This document shows, in pieces, positions 35,050 through 45,450 of a DNA stretch of 64,000 bases. This DNA comes from Parasponia andersonii (Eukaryota; Streptophyta; Magnoliopsida; Rosales; Cannabaceae). The first letter of the stretch is position 1. Each line of letters begins with the position of its first letter. The translations under genes and the position numbers were made by a program. Where the stretch lies: positions 750,481-814,480 of the forward strand of contig JXTB01000146.1 of assembly GCA_002914805.1 (NCBI GenBank). Reading direction: 5' to 3'. The notes under the pieces were generated by a model. The model worked only from the letters and a program-made list of their open reading frames with translations, was not told where the DNA came from and searched no databases.

Positions 35050-38000
35050 GAAGATAAAAGGATGGCTAAAGAAAGATCATTGTGTGCGCGTTATTATGTG
35101 AAGCATTATGCACAATGATTTGATCATCAAGTCTGAAGAGCATGTCATTGCATGAGAGATGCGAGATACATTGAAGCAGAAATTTAGTAGGACTTCTTCT
35201 ATGAGACTACGTATACTGAACATCGATCAATGTTCGTGGAGCTTGATTAATCAATCAACAGAAGTGTTTCTTTCGATGATAATTCAAAAGTAGCGGTAAA
35301 AGAAAAAGGTAAAATTCTTATCCTCTTGAAAAATGAGGGACATATTTCAATTGTTTATTATGTACCCACCACGAAAACAAATATTTTGAGTTTGGGACAA
35401 CTCTTGGAGAAAAACTATGATATTCACTTGAAAGATTATAGTCTTTCTATAAGAGATAACAATATGAACTTAATTGCCAAGATGCCTATATCAAGAAATA
35501 GAATGTTCTTATTAAACATTCAAAATGATATGGCAAAATATCTCAAAGCATGTTATAAAGATTCATCATGGTTATGGCATTTGAAATTCAGGCATCTTAA
35601 CTTCGGAGGACTAGGCCTACTATCTAAGAAAGAGATAGTGAGAGGCTTTCCATGCATCAATCGTCCTAATCAGCTTTGTGAATGATGCTTACTCGGGAAA
35701 CAATTCAGGAAAAACTTTCTAAAAGAGTCAACTTCAAGAGCCCAGAAGCCACTAGAGCTCGTGTATACAAATATGTGTGGTCCTATCAAACTAAGTTCTC
35801 TCGATAAGAGCATTTACTTCTTGCTCTCTATTGATGATTTCTTAAGAAAGACTTGGGTTTATTTCTTGATGCAAAAATCACAAGTCTTTAAATCTTTCAA
35901 GAAGTTTAAGGCTATAGTAGAGAAAGAAAGTGGTCTTCAGATCAAAGCCATGAGATCTGACGGAGGAGAAGAATTCACTTCAAAATAGTTCCAAGAATTC
36001 TATGAAGCCAATGGAATTTAACGACCTTTAATCGTTTCAAGATCTCCCCAATAAAATGGTGTAGCAAAAAGGAAGAACCGAATCATCCTCAACATGGCTC
36101 GAAGCATGCTGAAAAGTAAGAGATTACCCAAAGAGTTCTGGGTAAAAGCTATTGCATGTGCGGTCTAGTTGTCCAATCAATCTCCAATAAGAAGTGTGTA
36201 GGGAAAGACACCACAGAAGCTTGGAGTAGAAGGAAGCCTGGGATCTCCCACTTAAGAGTCTTTGGAAGCATAGCCTATGTGCATGTGCCAGACGAACATA
36301 GAACCAAGCTTGACGATAAAAGTAAGAAGTCCATTTTCATTGGCTACGACACCAACTCTAAAGGATATAAGTTATACAATCCTAACAATGGAAAAGTAAC
36401 TATCAGCCGAGATGTAATATTCGATGAAAAAGATGAATGGGACTTTGGTTCTTAAACAAATGACTACAATTTCTTTCCACAATTTGAAGATGAAGAAACA
36501 CTACTAGAGTAAGCAAGAGAAGGTCATTAAGAGGCTATTACTCCACTTTCTTCACCAACATCATCCATTCATGAAGATTCACCTCTATCTTTCATAACTG
36601 AGAGGCATGAAGAACGTACAAAAAGTCTTGAAGATCTATATGAGGCAACCGTCTAGACTCGAAAACCTCACTCTATTTTAGTTATTTACTGATTATGAAC
36701 TGGTGAACTTCCAAGAGACTGTACAAGATAAAAAGTGGAGGAATACGATAGATGAAAAAGTCAAAGCCATAGAGAAAACTGACACTTAAGAACTTTCTAC
36801 TCTTCCCAAAAGTCATAAAGCTATCAGTGTAAAATGAGTATATAAGGTGAAGAAGAAAGCCAATAGAGAGTTAGAAAGATGCAAAGTAAGGCTAGTTGTG
36901 AAAGGCTATAGAAAGAGCTGGCATTGACTATGACGAGTTATTTACCCTTATTACACGATTGGAAACTATAAGACTAATTATTTCTCTTACTGCTCAAAAC
37001 AAATGAAAGATTCATCAAATGGATGTAAAGCCTGCATTTCTGAATAGAGTTCTTGAAGAAAAAGTCTATATCGAACAACCATTGGGTTTGAGGTAAAAAG
37101 GCATAAAGATAAGATTTTGAAGCTGAAGAAGGCTCTTTATGGTCTAAAGCAAGCACCAAGAGTATGGAATAACCAAATTGACAAATATTTCCAAGAGAAT
37201 GGATTCATTAAGTGCCCTTATGAACATGCTCTCTATGTTAAAACTAAAGATGGAGACATTCTGCTCGTATGCTTGTACGTAGATGATCTCATATTCATTA
37301 GAAATAATCCAAGAATGTTCGACGAATTCAAGAAAGTAATGACACATGAGTTTCAAATAACAGACATTGGATTTATGGCATACTACCTTGGCATAGAAGT
37401 CAAGCAAAAGGAAAAAGGCATCTTTATCTCTCAAAAAAGCTATACAAAGGAGATCCTGCAGAAATTCAATATAGATGATTTCAAATCGATAAGTACACCA
37501 GTGAAGTGCAAAATAAAATTATTTAAAGATGATGAAGCAGAAAAGGTGGATCCAACACACTTCAAGAGCCTTATTAGATTCTTTCGGTACTTGATATGTA
37601 CCAAGCCCAACATTTTTTATGCAATTGGACTAGTGGGTCGTTACATAGAAATTCAAATAATTACTCACTTCAAAGTTACGAAGAGAATTCTCTGTTACCT
37701 AAAAGGTATGATCAATCTTGGCTTGTTCTATTCAGTTTTCAATTATTTTAAACTCATTAGTTACAGTGATGGTGATTAGGCCGAAGATATTGATAATCGA
37801 AAAAAGCACAACTAGTTTTGTGTTTTTCATGAGAGAAACTGCCTTCACTTGGGTATCCAAGAAACAATCGATTATCACTCTTTCAATATGTAAAGCTGAG
37901 TATGTAGCTACTATATCATGTGTTAGTCATGTAATCTGGCTAAAAAGGTCGTTGAAAGAGATAAACATGCCTCAAAAGGAGCCAATAGAGATTTGCATCG

Positions 38001-38699
38001 ATAATAAGTCAGCAATAGCTTTGGCTAAAAATCTAATATTTCATGATCGAAGTAAGAATATCGACACTTGTTATCATTATATAAGAGAATGTGTTACAAA
38101 TAAAAAAGTGCAATTGGAGTATGTGAGATCACATGATCCAATTACTGATATTTTCACCAAGTCACACAAGTTTGAAGACTTCGAAGATTAAGAAACTTGC
38201 ATCGTGTTATAAAATAAGTTTAAGGGGAGGTGTTGAAAACCAACTTATCTAAGCCCATAAGAAGTATTCTAGGCCCATCAACATGAGCCCCAATAAGTTA
38301 GCGTTAGTTGAAATGCAAAGCTTATAAAATAAGAAATCTAAGTCTAAATTGAAAAAGTTTTCCACCAAGAATCTTCTAGTGTTAGCTAGATATTAGTTTT
38401 TTAAATGTGAATCATTTAATTACTTAGATTATTACTAGAAGTGTGTAGAAGAAAATATGTATGACTTAAGGACTTTTGTAATTATTTATTTGTGTAGTTC
38501 TCCTTATTTCTCAGGTACTATAAATACCTTTCTACATTTAGATTCTAAGTATCAAGTAAGAAGTAAAGTTTCTAAGAGTAAAGAAAAAAGATAAAGAAAT
38601 ATAGCATTTAGTGAGGGAGTGAACTTGAAGAGTGAAGTTGATAATTTTCTCTTCGAATAATATATGACTGAATAATAAAACTTATTTTTATTTCTAACA
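35050..38699 (+). mobile_element. Ty1/Copia retrotransposon, broken, 5' LTR not found
   Basis: Parts follow Copia order on the plus strand: the end of gag and the GAG-pre-integrase region (about 35300-35690; ILSLGQLLEK, WLWHLKFRHLN), integrase core (about 35760-36160; IKAMRSDGGEEF), RVT_2 reverse transcriptase (about 36700-37700; ALYGLKQAPRVW, LYVDDLIF), Copia RNase H (about 37780-38190; CKAEYVA, CIDNKSAIALAKN), a polypurine tract (AAGGGGAGG at 38222-38230) and the 3' LTR. The coding region is interrupted many times. It lies inside the segment that separates the two parts of duplication copy B. Confidence 0.9.
38231..38699 (+). repeat. 3' LTR of the Copia relic
   Basis: Begins TGTTGAAAACCAAC directly after the polypurine tract and ends TTTCTAACA. 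It contains CTATAAATACC near 38520 as a TATA box. 469 bases long. Duplication copy B resumes right after it, so the LTR end is also the insertion edge. Confidence 0.75.
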
Positions 38700-38705
38700 A
38701 AAGAA

Positions 38706-39085
38706 CCTTGTCTTTAAGAAATTAATTTGCTCATCAGGTTCTAGGTAATTAAAGCCAATCGTGCTTAATAGGAAGCTTCAAGCAAATTAGGTGCTAGTAT
38801 AAGAGGCCTTCTCAACATTAAATGTTGAAGAAAATTGAGAATGGAGAGGACATAGTTATATATATATATATATATATATATCTCTACATATAGGCACTGA
38901 AAAATAAGCTTTACATTTCTAATATTGGTCATAAGAAAACTAGAACTGGAACGTGGGATCCAGCCAATTAATTTCGAAGGACAACCCATCTATCACCGTT
39001 GAGCAACTTACATAGAAAGAAAGTGGCAAATTTTAATTGAAATAAGGAAATAAAAATTCAGAGTCCACCTAAAAGGGTTTATAGA
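38706..39085. repeat. Segmental duplication copy B, second part
   Basis: Matches 14615-14760 and 16470-16620 of copy A (AAATTAGGTGCTAGT; TTTCGAAGGACAACCCATC; GCAACTTACATA). It lacks the LINE present in copy A and contains a TA microsatellite at about 38860-38880. Confidence 0.75.
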
Positions 39086-39780
39086 TTCTGAACCACTTTT
39101 AGGCTACTTCTGTTACGTTATTGCGAAGCATCTGCACTTTGCGAAGTCAGAGACCTGATGAATCTCCATCAAATCGATAAAGTGGTCTACACGATCTTCG
39201 GATAAGTTTTTTGTTCAAATGCATTTATGGTTGGAAATTTAAATCCATCGGACAAGGGAGCTTCTCTGATTTCAGTGGAAAAGGGAGATCGTCGATATCC
39301 AATAATGAGCTCGTTAGCAAGATTTGCTAATGTGTCAAAGGCTCTCTCAAATCATCCACTCGAATATTCCCAAGAAGATGGACTTTATTTCTCAATGCTG
39401 GTCCATAACTTTCATGGTAAGATCTTCCGCCAATTGTGGATGAAGTTTTTGTCAACGAGATAGCTGCCATTAGGATTTATGAATGAATTGTGTAAAAATA
39501 ATAAAGTAATAAGAAAACAAGGAGAATTTTAGCGTGATTTAACCCAAAAAAATATCTTATATCTAAGATTGTTCATGATTATTTCACTATTGGAGAGAGA
39601 TTATAAATGAAAGTTTAGAGTCTTAAGGCACATAAAAATTTTGAAGAATAATTTTTTAATGGAGTTGTGTACGAAGAAGTATGAGACTGGATTTTCTTTA
39701 TATAGACGAGATGGCTCAACTTTTCTAATTTTGTAAATGAAAAGTTGTATAATAATAATTACAATTTTGGGTAATTATAC
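39085..39780 (-). mobile_element. Ty3/Gypsy relic: 5' LTR plus gag fragment
   Basis: On the minus strand, an LTR-like segment (about 39780-39435) with TATATAAAG near 39700 ends CATCCACA. It is followed by ATTGGCGGAAG, a primer-site-like motif comparable to ATTGGCGCTAGAAGG in the gypsy element at 61.1 kb. A gag core fragment (39420-39085) shows PLSDGFKFPT and EIHQVSDFAKCRCFAIT. It is old and broken with several interruptions; the right edge is uncertain. It lies between duplication copies B and C. Confidence 0.6.
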
Positions 39781-39784
39781 AAAA

Positions 39785-40010
39785 ATTTAGATAAGAATAT
39801 TAGATATAGAGTATTATGTGTCCCAATTTAGTTTCCCCATAAGAAAGCTTCTACAGTACATATATTTATTTCTTCATTTTCTTTCCTATATATACCGATG
39901 GATACCCCAACTAAAAGATGAGTTTGTTAAGATAACGAATGAATAACATCTAAGATTCAACTTCTCACTCCTTGTATATTTAACACCAAATTAATTTACA
40001 AATGTTCCAT
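39785..40010. repeat. Segmental duplication copy C (partial)
   Basis: Matches 28020-28150 at the left edge of copy B (GTCCCAATTTAGTTTCCCC, AAGAAAGCTTCTACAG, AAGATTCAACTTCTCACTCC). Nothing like copy A follows, so this third copy is partial or interrupted. Confidence 0.6.
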
Positions 40011-40128
40011 TTATTTGCAGATACCACTGAATATAAACAAAGAATTTTCTTCCCTCAAAAAAAATAAACAAAGAATTTTGAAGCTTTTAATTTATAGGGG
40101 AATATATGTAAATATTTATATAGAAAAT

Positions 40129-40393
40129 GAAGCTTCTCACTACACCGGAATTGCCGCTTTCTGGTACGGCCCTGATGCCAACTATTCAAGTGCGGAGACC
40201 AGAGCCTCGAATTGTGCTCGAGTTCTTTGTCATGGCTCGTCTAACATGGGATTTCTCTCGGCCGCTGAGTAATGACCCTACGATTTGGCAACTTCGTTTC
40301 TGGACCTGCCCAAGTTTTTTAACGTATGAATTGTTTTTTGGGACCACTCCTTGGTATGATTATTTTTTTCCTACTAATCTTCTTACAATTTAA
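40129..40393 (+). other. Unrecognised higher-GC open segment
   Basis: An 88-codon frame from 40127, embedded in AT-rich DNA, has clearly higher GC over its first 190 bases. The predicted residues (RPEPRIVLEFFVMARLTWDF and onward) match no family I recognise. A second frame is also open for 85 codons. It could be a captured exon or a decayed transposon piece. No start context or splice partner was found. Confidence 0.25.
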
Positions 40394-40989
40394 TATCTCT
40401 TACTGGAACTCCTTGATACATTGAAAATGTTTATCAGTCCTTTGTGATTGAAAAAAAAAAGGGGGCCAGCTAAAACTGAATGCAAGAATCATCTAAGATC
40501 GTAAGATATTTCATGAATTTATCCGCACTTGAAAAAATGAACAAATTCAAGAAATTCATGGCTCTTAACTTTTCTAAGGAATGATTCTTGAATTTTAGAT
40601 TAAATTATAAATTTTCCCTAAACTCATATAATGTATCACCCATAGTCTTAATAATAAATAAGTCAAAATTTCATAAAAAATCGTCTTATAATTAATTCAT
40701 ATACTTTATTTTGTATCACAAATCGACCTAAACTCTTTAATGAATTTAATTGAATTTTAAAGCAGTGATTAGTGAACGAAATGATACGTATGGTTTCATT
40801 AATATAGAAAAACAAAAATATTTACAACTAAAATGGTCAAAGCTGAATGAATTTAACTTCCACGTAGATGCTTTATTTTTTGAGTTTCAAGAGCTATCTA
40901 TATATTTTAGAATTAAAATACAGATTTAATTAACCGTTATATATTTTAGAGGAAAACTGATTTTTTATGGGGATTTTTTGAGAAAAAAA
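40394..40989. other. AT-rich spacer
   Basis: No gene, RNA or repeat boundary is seen. Confidence 0.5.
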
Positions 40990-41262
40990 AATGAAAAATC
41001 CCAAATTTTAATTAGAAAAATATCACTTTACAAAATATTTAGAAAATACTATTTTTTATTAATTACTAAGATACTTGAAGTAACTATTCTAAGCTAATCT
41101 GGCTAATTACCCCAAGTAACTAGACTGGTTATCTCGAGTACATAGAAAAATATTAATTTTGAATTTAAAAAGTGGTATTTTCTAAATATTTTGTAAAAAT
41201 AATTTTTTTAAAAATTTTCAAAAAGTGATATTTTTTTAACTCAATCCGGGATTTTTTATATA
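40990..41262. mobile_element. MITE with imperfect inverted ends (first of three)
   Basis: The left arm (AAAAATCCCAAATTTTAATTAG, AAAATATCACTTTACAAAATATTTAGAAAATAC split by short gaps) pairs with the reverse of the right arm (AAAAATCCCGGATTGAG, AAAATATCACTTTTTG, ACAAAATATTTAGAAAATACC). The centre is non-coding. Confidence 0.55.
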
Positions 41263-41303
41263 GAGAAAACTAAGTGGATAAACAATTATTTATCGAGTGA
41301 ACT

Positions 41304-41652
41304 ACAAAAAAAAAATCTTGAAATTTGAGTGTTCTATAATTTAAATAATGAAATTTGAACTCTGAAAAATAATACTCTGAAATTAAAAATTTCTGAAAAT
41401 TAATATCCTGAACTGACTTTTTGACTAATTTTAGTAATGAAAAAAATAATAATATCCTCCATTAAAACTATATTAGTCCTTACTATTCTTCTTAATTTTG
41501 AGAATATTATAGTTCTTTGCCAATTAAAGTTATTTAAAAAGTCAATTCGGGGTAATAATTTTCAGAAATTTTTAATCTCAAAGTATTATTTGCAAAGTCC
41601 AAACTTTATAATTTAAATAGCAGAACACCTAAATCTCAGGATTTTTTTTCCT
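41304..41652. mobile_element. MITE with about 115-bp inverted arms (second of three)
   Basis: Left arm 41304-41424 and right arm 41535-41650 are reverse complements at about 80 percent. Shared blocks include GTGTTCT, ATTTAAAT, AATAATACT, AAAAATTTCTGAAAATTA and TTGACTTTTT-like. Only about 110 bases separate the arms, so the whole could fold into one long hairpin. Confidence 0.65.
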
Positions 41653-41663
41653 ATTTTTCCTCA

Positions 41664-42075
41664 GGTCTTGTTTGGTACATGGGACTAGGATCGAGATTAT
41701 TTATTACATACCCATATTTGATGACAATTTGGGATTAGGATAACTAATCCACAATCCTAAAATAATCTTATATGAGTGAGATAATTTATCTCATTCAAAA
41801 GTGTGAGATTAATGGTGAGACTCACATTTATTTTAATTTTGAAACTAGTGGATCACATATTATAAATTCTTTTTATATTTTTTTAATATTTAAATTAATA
41901 TAAAAAAATCCATTATAAATTCCAATAAAAAAATATGTCCCGCATTATAATAATATTCTTAATTTAATCATATATTACACCAAATATGAAATAATATTAA
42001 GTTTATCTAATTCAATATATTACAATCCAATCCAATGCTATAATCCAATCCTAATCCCATGTACCAAACAAGGCC
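41664..42075. mobile_element. Tourist-like (PIF/Harbinger) MITE
   Basis: Ends GGTCTTGTTTGGTACATGGGA and, reversed from 42075, GGCCTTGTTTGGTACATGGGA form an almost perfect terminal inverted repeat. The flanks TCA and TTA fit a 3-bp TWA target duplication with one change. 412 bases with no ORF, typical of Tourist elements. It sits 11 bases after the previous MITE. Confidence 0.8.
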
Positions 42076-43953
42076 TTATTAATATTTAAATTGCTTTAAA
42101 TAAATATCCATATAAGTCCATTTCTTAAAAAGCTTTAGTAGTAAAATACATTGTATTTCTATTTTCGTTATTAAGTGAGTTGGAAATCTAACTATAAACT
42201 TTTAACCTTGGTCATATATTAAATTTTGGGCTAAAAAATGGCTAAATAGCTAGTCAATCTTTTTTTAAAAAAAAAATCAATACGTCCGAGATTTTTCAAT
42301 TTTTGCTACTTTGAGTTAGGAATTTTGTAAGAAGCTACATATTCTCCTAAATTTTTAGGGGATTTTTACTCAAATGATCAAATTTTGGATCATAATTTGC
42401 AAAATAACTACTTTTCCAACACTGTTAAAAAAGAACTAAATTTTGAGAATTATTTTAAAAATGACCTTTTTTATATTTTGTATATCAAAATATAATGATT
42501 TATTTTTGAAAATTGATTTACTTTATAAGAAGTAGATTAACTAAAAAAGAATTTTTATCAAAATAAAATTATAAAACAATCATTTACTAAATAGGTGTAA
42601 AAAGGGCCATTTTTTAAATTGATCTTTTAAAAAAATCATTTCTTATAAATACTCAATTCTTTTAGGATCTTAATAATTTGTAAAAATTATTAATAGTTTC
42701 AAGCAAATATAAGATCATATTAAAGGTGGTCATTTTTTTTCAAATGTGGGTGCTGAATTTGTGGTCCTCATCGATTGAAATACATTCTCTTCTAGTCATA
42801 TTCCAACCGATCGATCAAATTTTATATCGATTTTGAGAATTAGTCATTCGAATTAGTCATTTAAAGCCAATCCAATTACTAATTGGGAAAAAAAATTTAT
42901 AAAATGTGCTCCAAATTGTGCCCAGTTCAATATATATGGCCCATTAAATAGTTATTTCATATTATATGGTTATGGGACAAATTACCTCTGATAATTTAAA
43001 AGCATATTTTTTTTATTTGGGAGAGTGTGGGATTCTTCGGGACACTCCACGCTAGGAAAAAGTGTGGTAGTTACTAGACTACGCTTGGGACCATATTTGA
43101 AAGCATATTTATGCCTCTGGGGAATAAATAGAGACCAAAACCAATTCTTCTCTCTCACATTCTTTATGTTAGTCCATTCGTTGTCCCACTAATAAAAAGA
43201 AAAACTCAACATTACTTTATTTGTAACAAATTATTTTTGTAATAACTCCGTACAAAATGCTTATATTAATTAAGGGTGACGTGACATTCTTTGAATTAAT
43301 GAAACAAAGAGCAGACAGTAAAGAATAGTGCTCAACGTTTATCATTAGTAATTCTAAATAATAAACTTTGTTTATCACATAAATTTTATCTGAAATATAA
43401 TTACATAAACTAATATATTATATAGTGTTAAATATAATACACGATAAATAGCATCACTCGATAGTAAAAGGTGAGACAGCGGATCATATTCTCTCTTATA
43501 CAATACAAATGGAGAGAAAACCCGGACCATGCCATAGATTCTTCTATTCTCTCTGTTTACGAATAATCTCCCTTTGTTCCAATTAAAACCCAACTTGCAT
43601 CTTTGTCGTCTGAAGTTATAATAATTAATAATTATCAACCTAGTAATATAATCGCATTCAGAGAACGAAGAAACAACAACAACAAAAAAAGGGTAAATTG
43701 TGACTAAATAAGAGAACGAAGGGAAAAAAAAAAGGACTAAATCGATAGAAAACCATCCAAAATAAATTAAAATTCCATCGAAACTTGAAGGTCATACGTA
43801 CGAGAGGTCAAGATTTTGCGCGAGAGTTCAAGAGATTCTGAGCCTACCATGTTTTTTTTTTCTTTTTTTACGTTCAAACTTGAAGCGTCGTGCGACAGGT
43901 TAGAGGAGCATTGTTCGTTTTAGGGGTATTTTTGTCCTTAAGTTATTCCTAAG
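42076..43953. other. AT-rich spacer
   Basis: No gene recognised. 42360-42740 has weak inverted similarity (AAAATGACCTTTTTT against AAAAAATGGCCCTTTTT reversed) that may be another decayed MITE. Higher-GC stretches near 43020-43110 and 43790-43930 are unrecognised. Confidence 0.4.
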
Positions 43954-43998
43954 CATATATATATATATATATATTGAATTAGACATAGTTGGAGCATT

Positions 43999-44030
<32 letters not shown>
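43954..44030. repeat. TA microsatellites
   Basis: Two TA runs (about 43954-43974 and 44003-44031), 250 bases left of element 2. Confidence 0.9.
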
Positions 44031-44033
<3 letters not shown>

Positions 44034-44279
44034 CTCTACGTGGATTTGTTTGGTTTCGGCAATCCATTTTCTGTTTCAATTTTGGACTTACTGATTTTGG
44101 GTCTTCTTTTCAATTTTAAATCCTAATTTTAGTATAATTTTATAATCAGTATCGCGTTGTTGACAAAATCATATAGGTCAACAGTTTGTGACTAATTGGA
44201 TCCAAGACTATGAACAATAATCAATAGTAAATTAATCAACAAAGTTATTCCAGCCACATTTTCAACAATTTAAGCTTAT

Positions 44280-45111
44280 TGTTGAAGCAGTTTTCACAAC
44301 TGTCCACGTATCTCTGAACCGCTGGTGTTGTATCCTCCAACTGTCCACGTGTCCTTGTTATCCCAAAGAGCTTTTGACTTCAGGCAGGGTCGGAGAGGCG
44401 GGGGTGACTACCTACAAGGACTCTCGAATGCTTAAGTCAGATATTTACCCCTGAGATTGAGTAGGAAAGATTCAGTTTTTTTCTGTATGAGTATGTCTTT
44501 TTTCTTGCTTATGGACTTTTAAAATGTCTCTTTTTTTTATGTGTACATGCCCCCCTTTTAAGGACGCATGACTCATATATATATAGTCCTGAGATTGTGA
44601 ACCACCCGGTTCTCAATCTCAGGACTGAGTACCTTTTTCCTCAAGACTTTTTCCAGAGGTCACGGGCCGAGATTACCGTGATCTCCCATGTACCGCTGTA
44701 GCCTGGTTTTCGTCGTCTCCTATGGCTCGAGTCTGTCAGGGGCGAGATTTAGACAAATCACCGTTCTCTCAGGACAGCTTGCCCCCTGCGCACACCTACT
44801 CAAGATCGCATTAAATGCTCTATCTGGATCTGGAGCTGTGAGTTGCTTTCCATTGTATTTTGGTGGAAGACCTTTGGGGCTTCCGACCCTCCAGCTGTCG
44901 AGGTAAGAATCGGACTGTGCCTAGTCCAGCCAGGATCTAGGATGGGCTCGGCCCTAACCTCGGACAGCCCAATGGCCGATGTGGTATCATGTGCGACCTG
45001 CGTGGCCTTTTACTAGTCACTCTCGACACTTGTCGGACGGTGGGCCCCGTTTGTAACCTGTTCTGCCACTTAATCGTCCACGTGATGTATGATTTAGGAA
45101 GGGGTCTCACA
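44280..45111 (-). repeat. 3' LTR of element 2
   Basis: Plus-strand ends are TGTTGAAGCAG and GGTCTCACA. It aligns over its full 832 bases with the LTR at 56014-56845. It contains the TATA-rich CATATATATATAG motif near 44573-44585. Confidence 0.9.
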
Positions 45112-45321
45112 ACTGCCCCCATTTCCCTACTTGATGGATTCGTATCCATCAAGTGGGGAAATCGTTTCTCCGTTCTTCCAATTTGGGGGATGCACGTGGC
45201 TCCCCCTTGCCGACGCAGAGGCATGCCATCTCATGTCACAAAATTTTTTAAATTTCGAAGTTCCGACTGTTCAGTCTCCTTTGCTCTCTCATTTTCCAGA
45301 AAAACTCTTCGGCTCCCCCTC

Positions 45322-45329
45322 TATAAAAG
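45322..45329 (+). promoter_or_regulatory. TATA box of the antisense gene, element 2
   Basis: TATAAAAG, 122 bases before the antisense start at 45451 and 210 bases inside the LTR boundary. Element 1 has TATAAAAA at the matching place, and the flanking CTCT(A) context is shared. Confidence 0.65.
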
Positions 45330-45450
45330 CCGCATTTACGCTCATTTCCTACTTTACTAAAATTTTCAATTATTCTAGCCTCGTAAAATCGTAGGATTTC
45401 TGACTTCCCCCTTTTTAGAGACTTTTGCTCTTTCGATCGTATCCAGAACA

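Noticed and set aside
42360-42740. Possible further MITE
   Set aside because: The inverted similarity is short and weak in very AT-rich DNA, so chance cannot be excluded.
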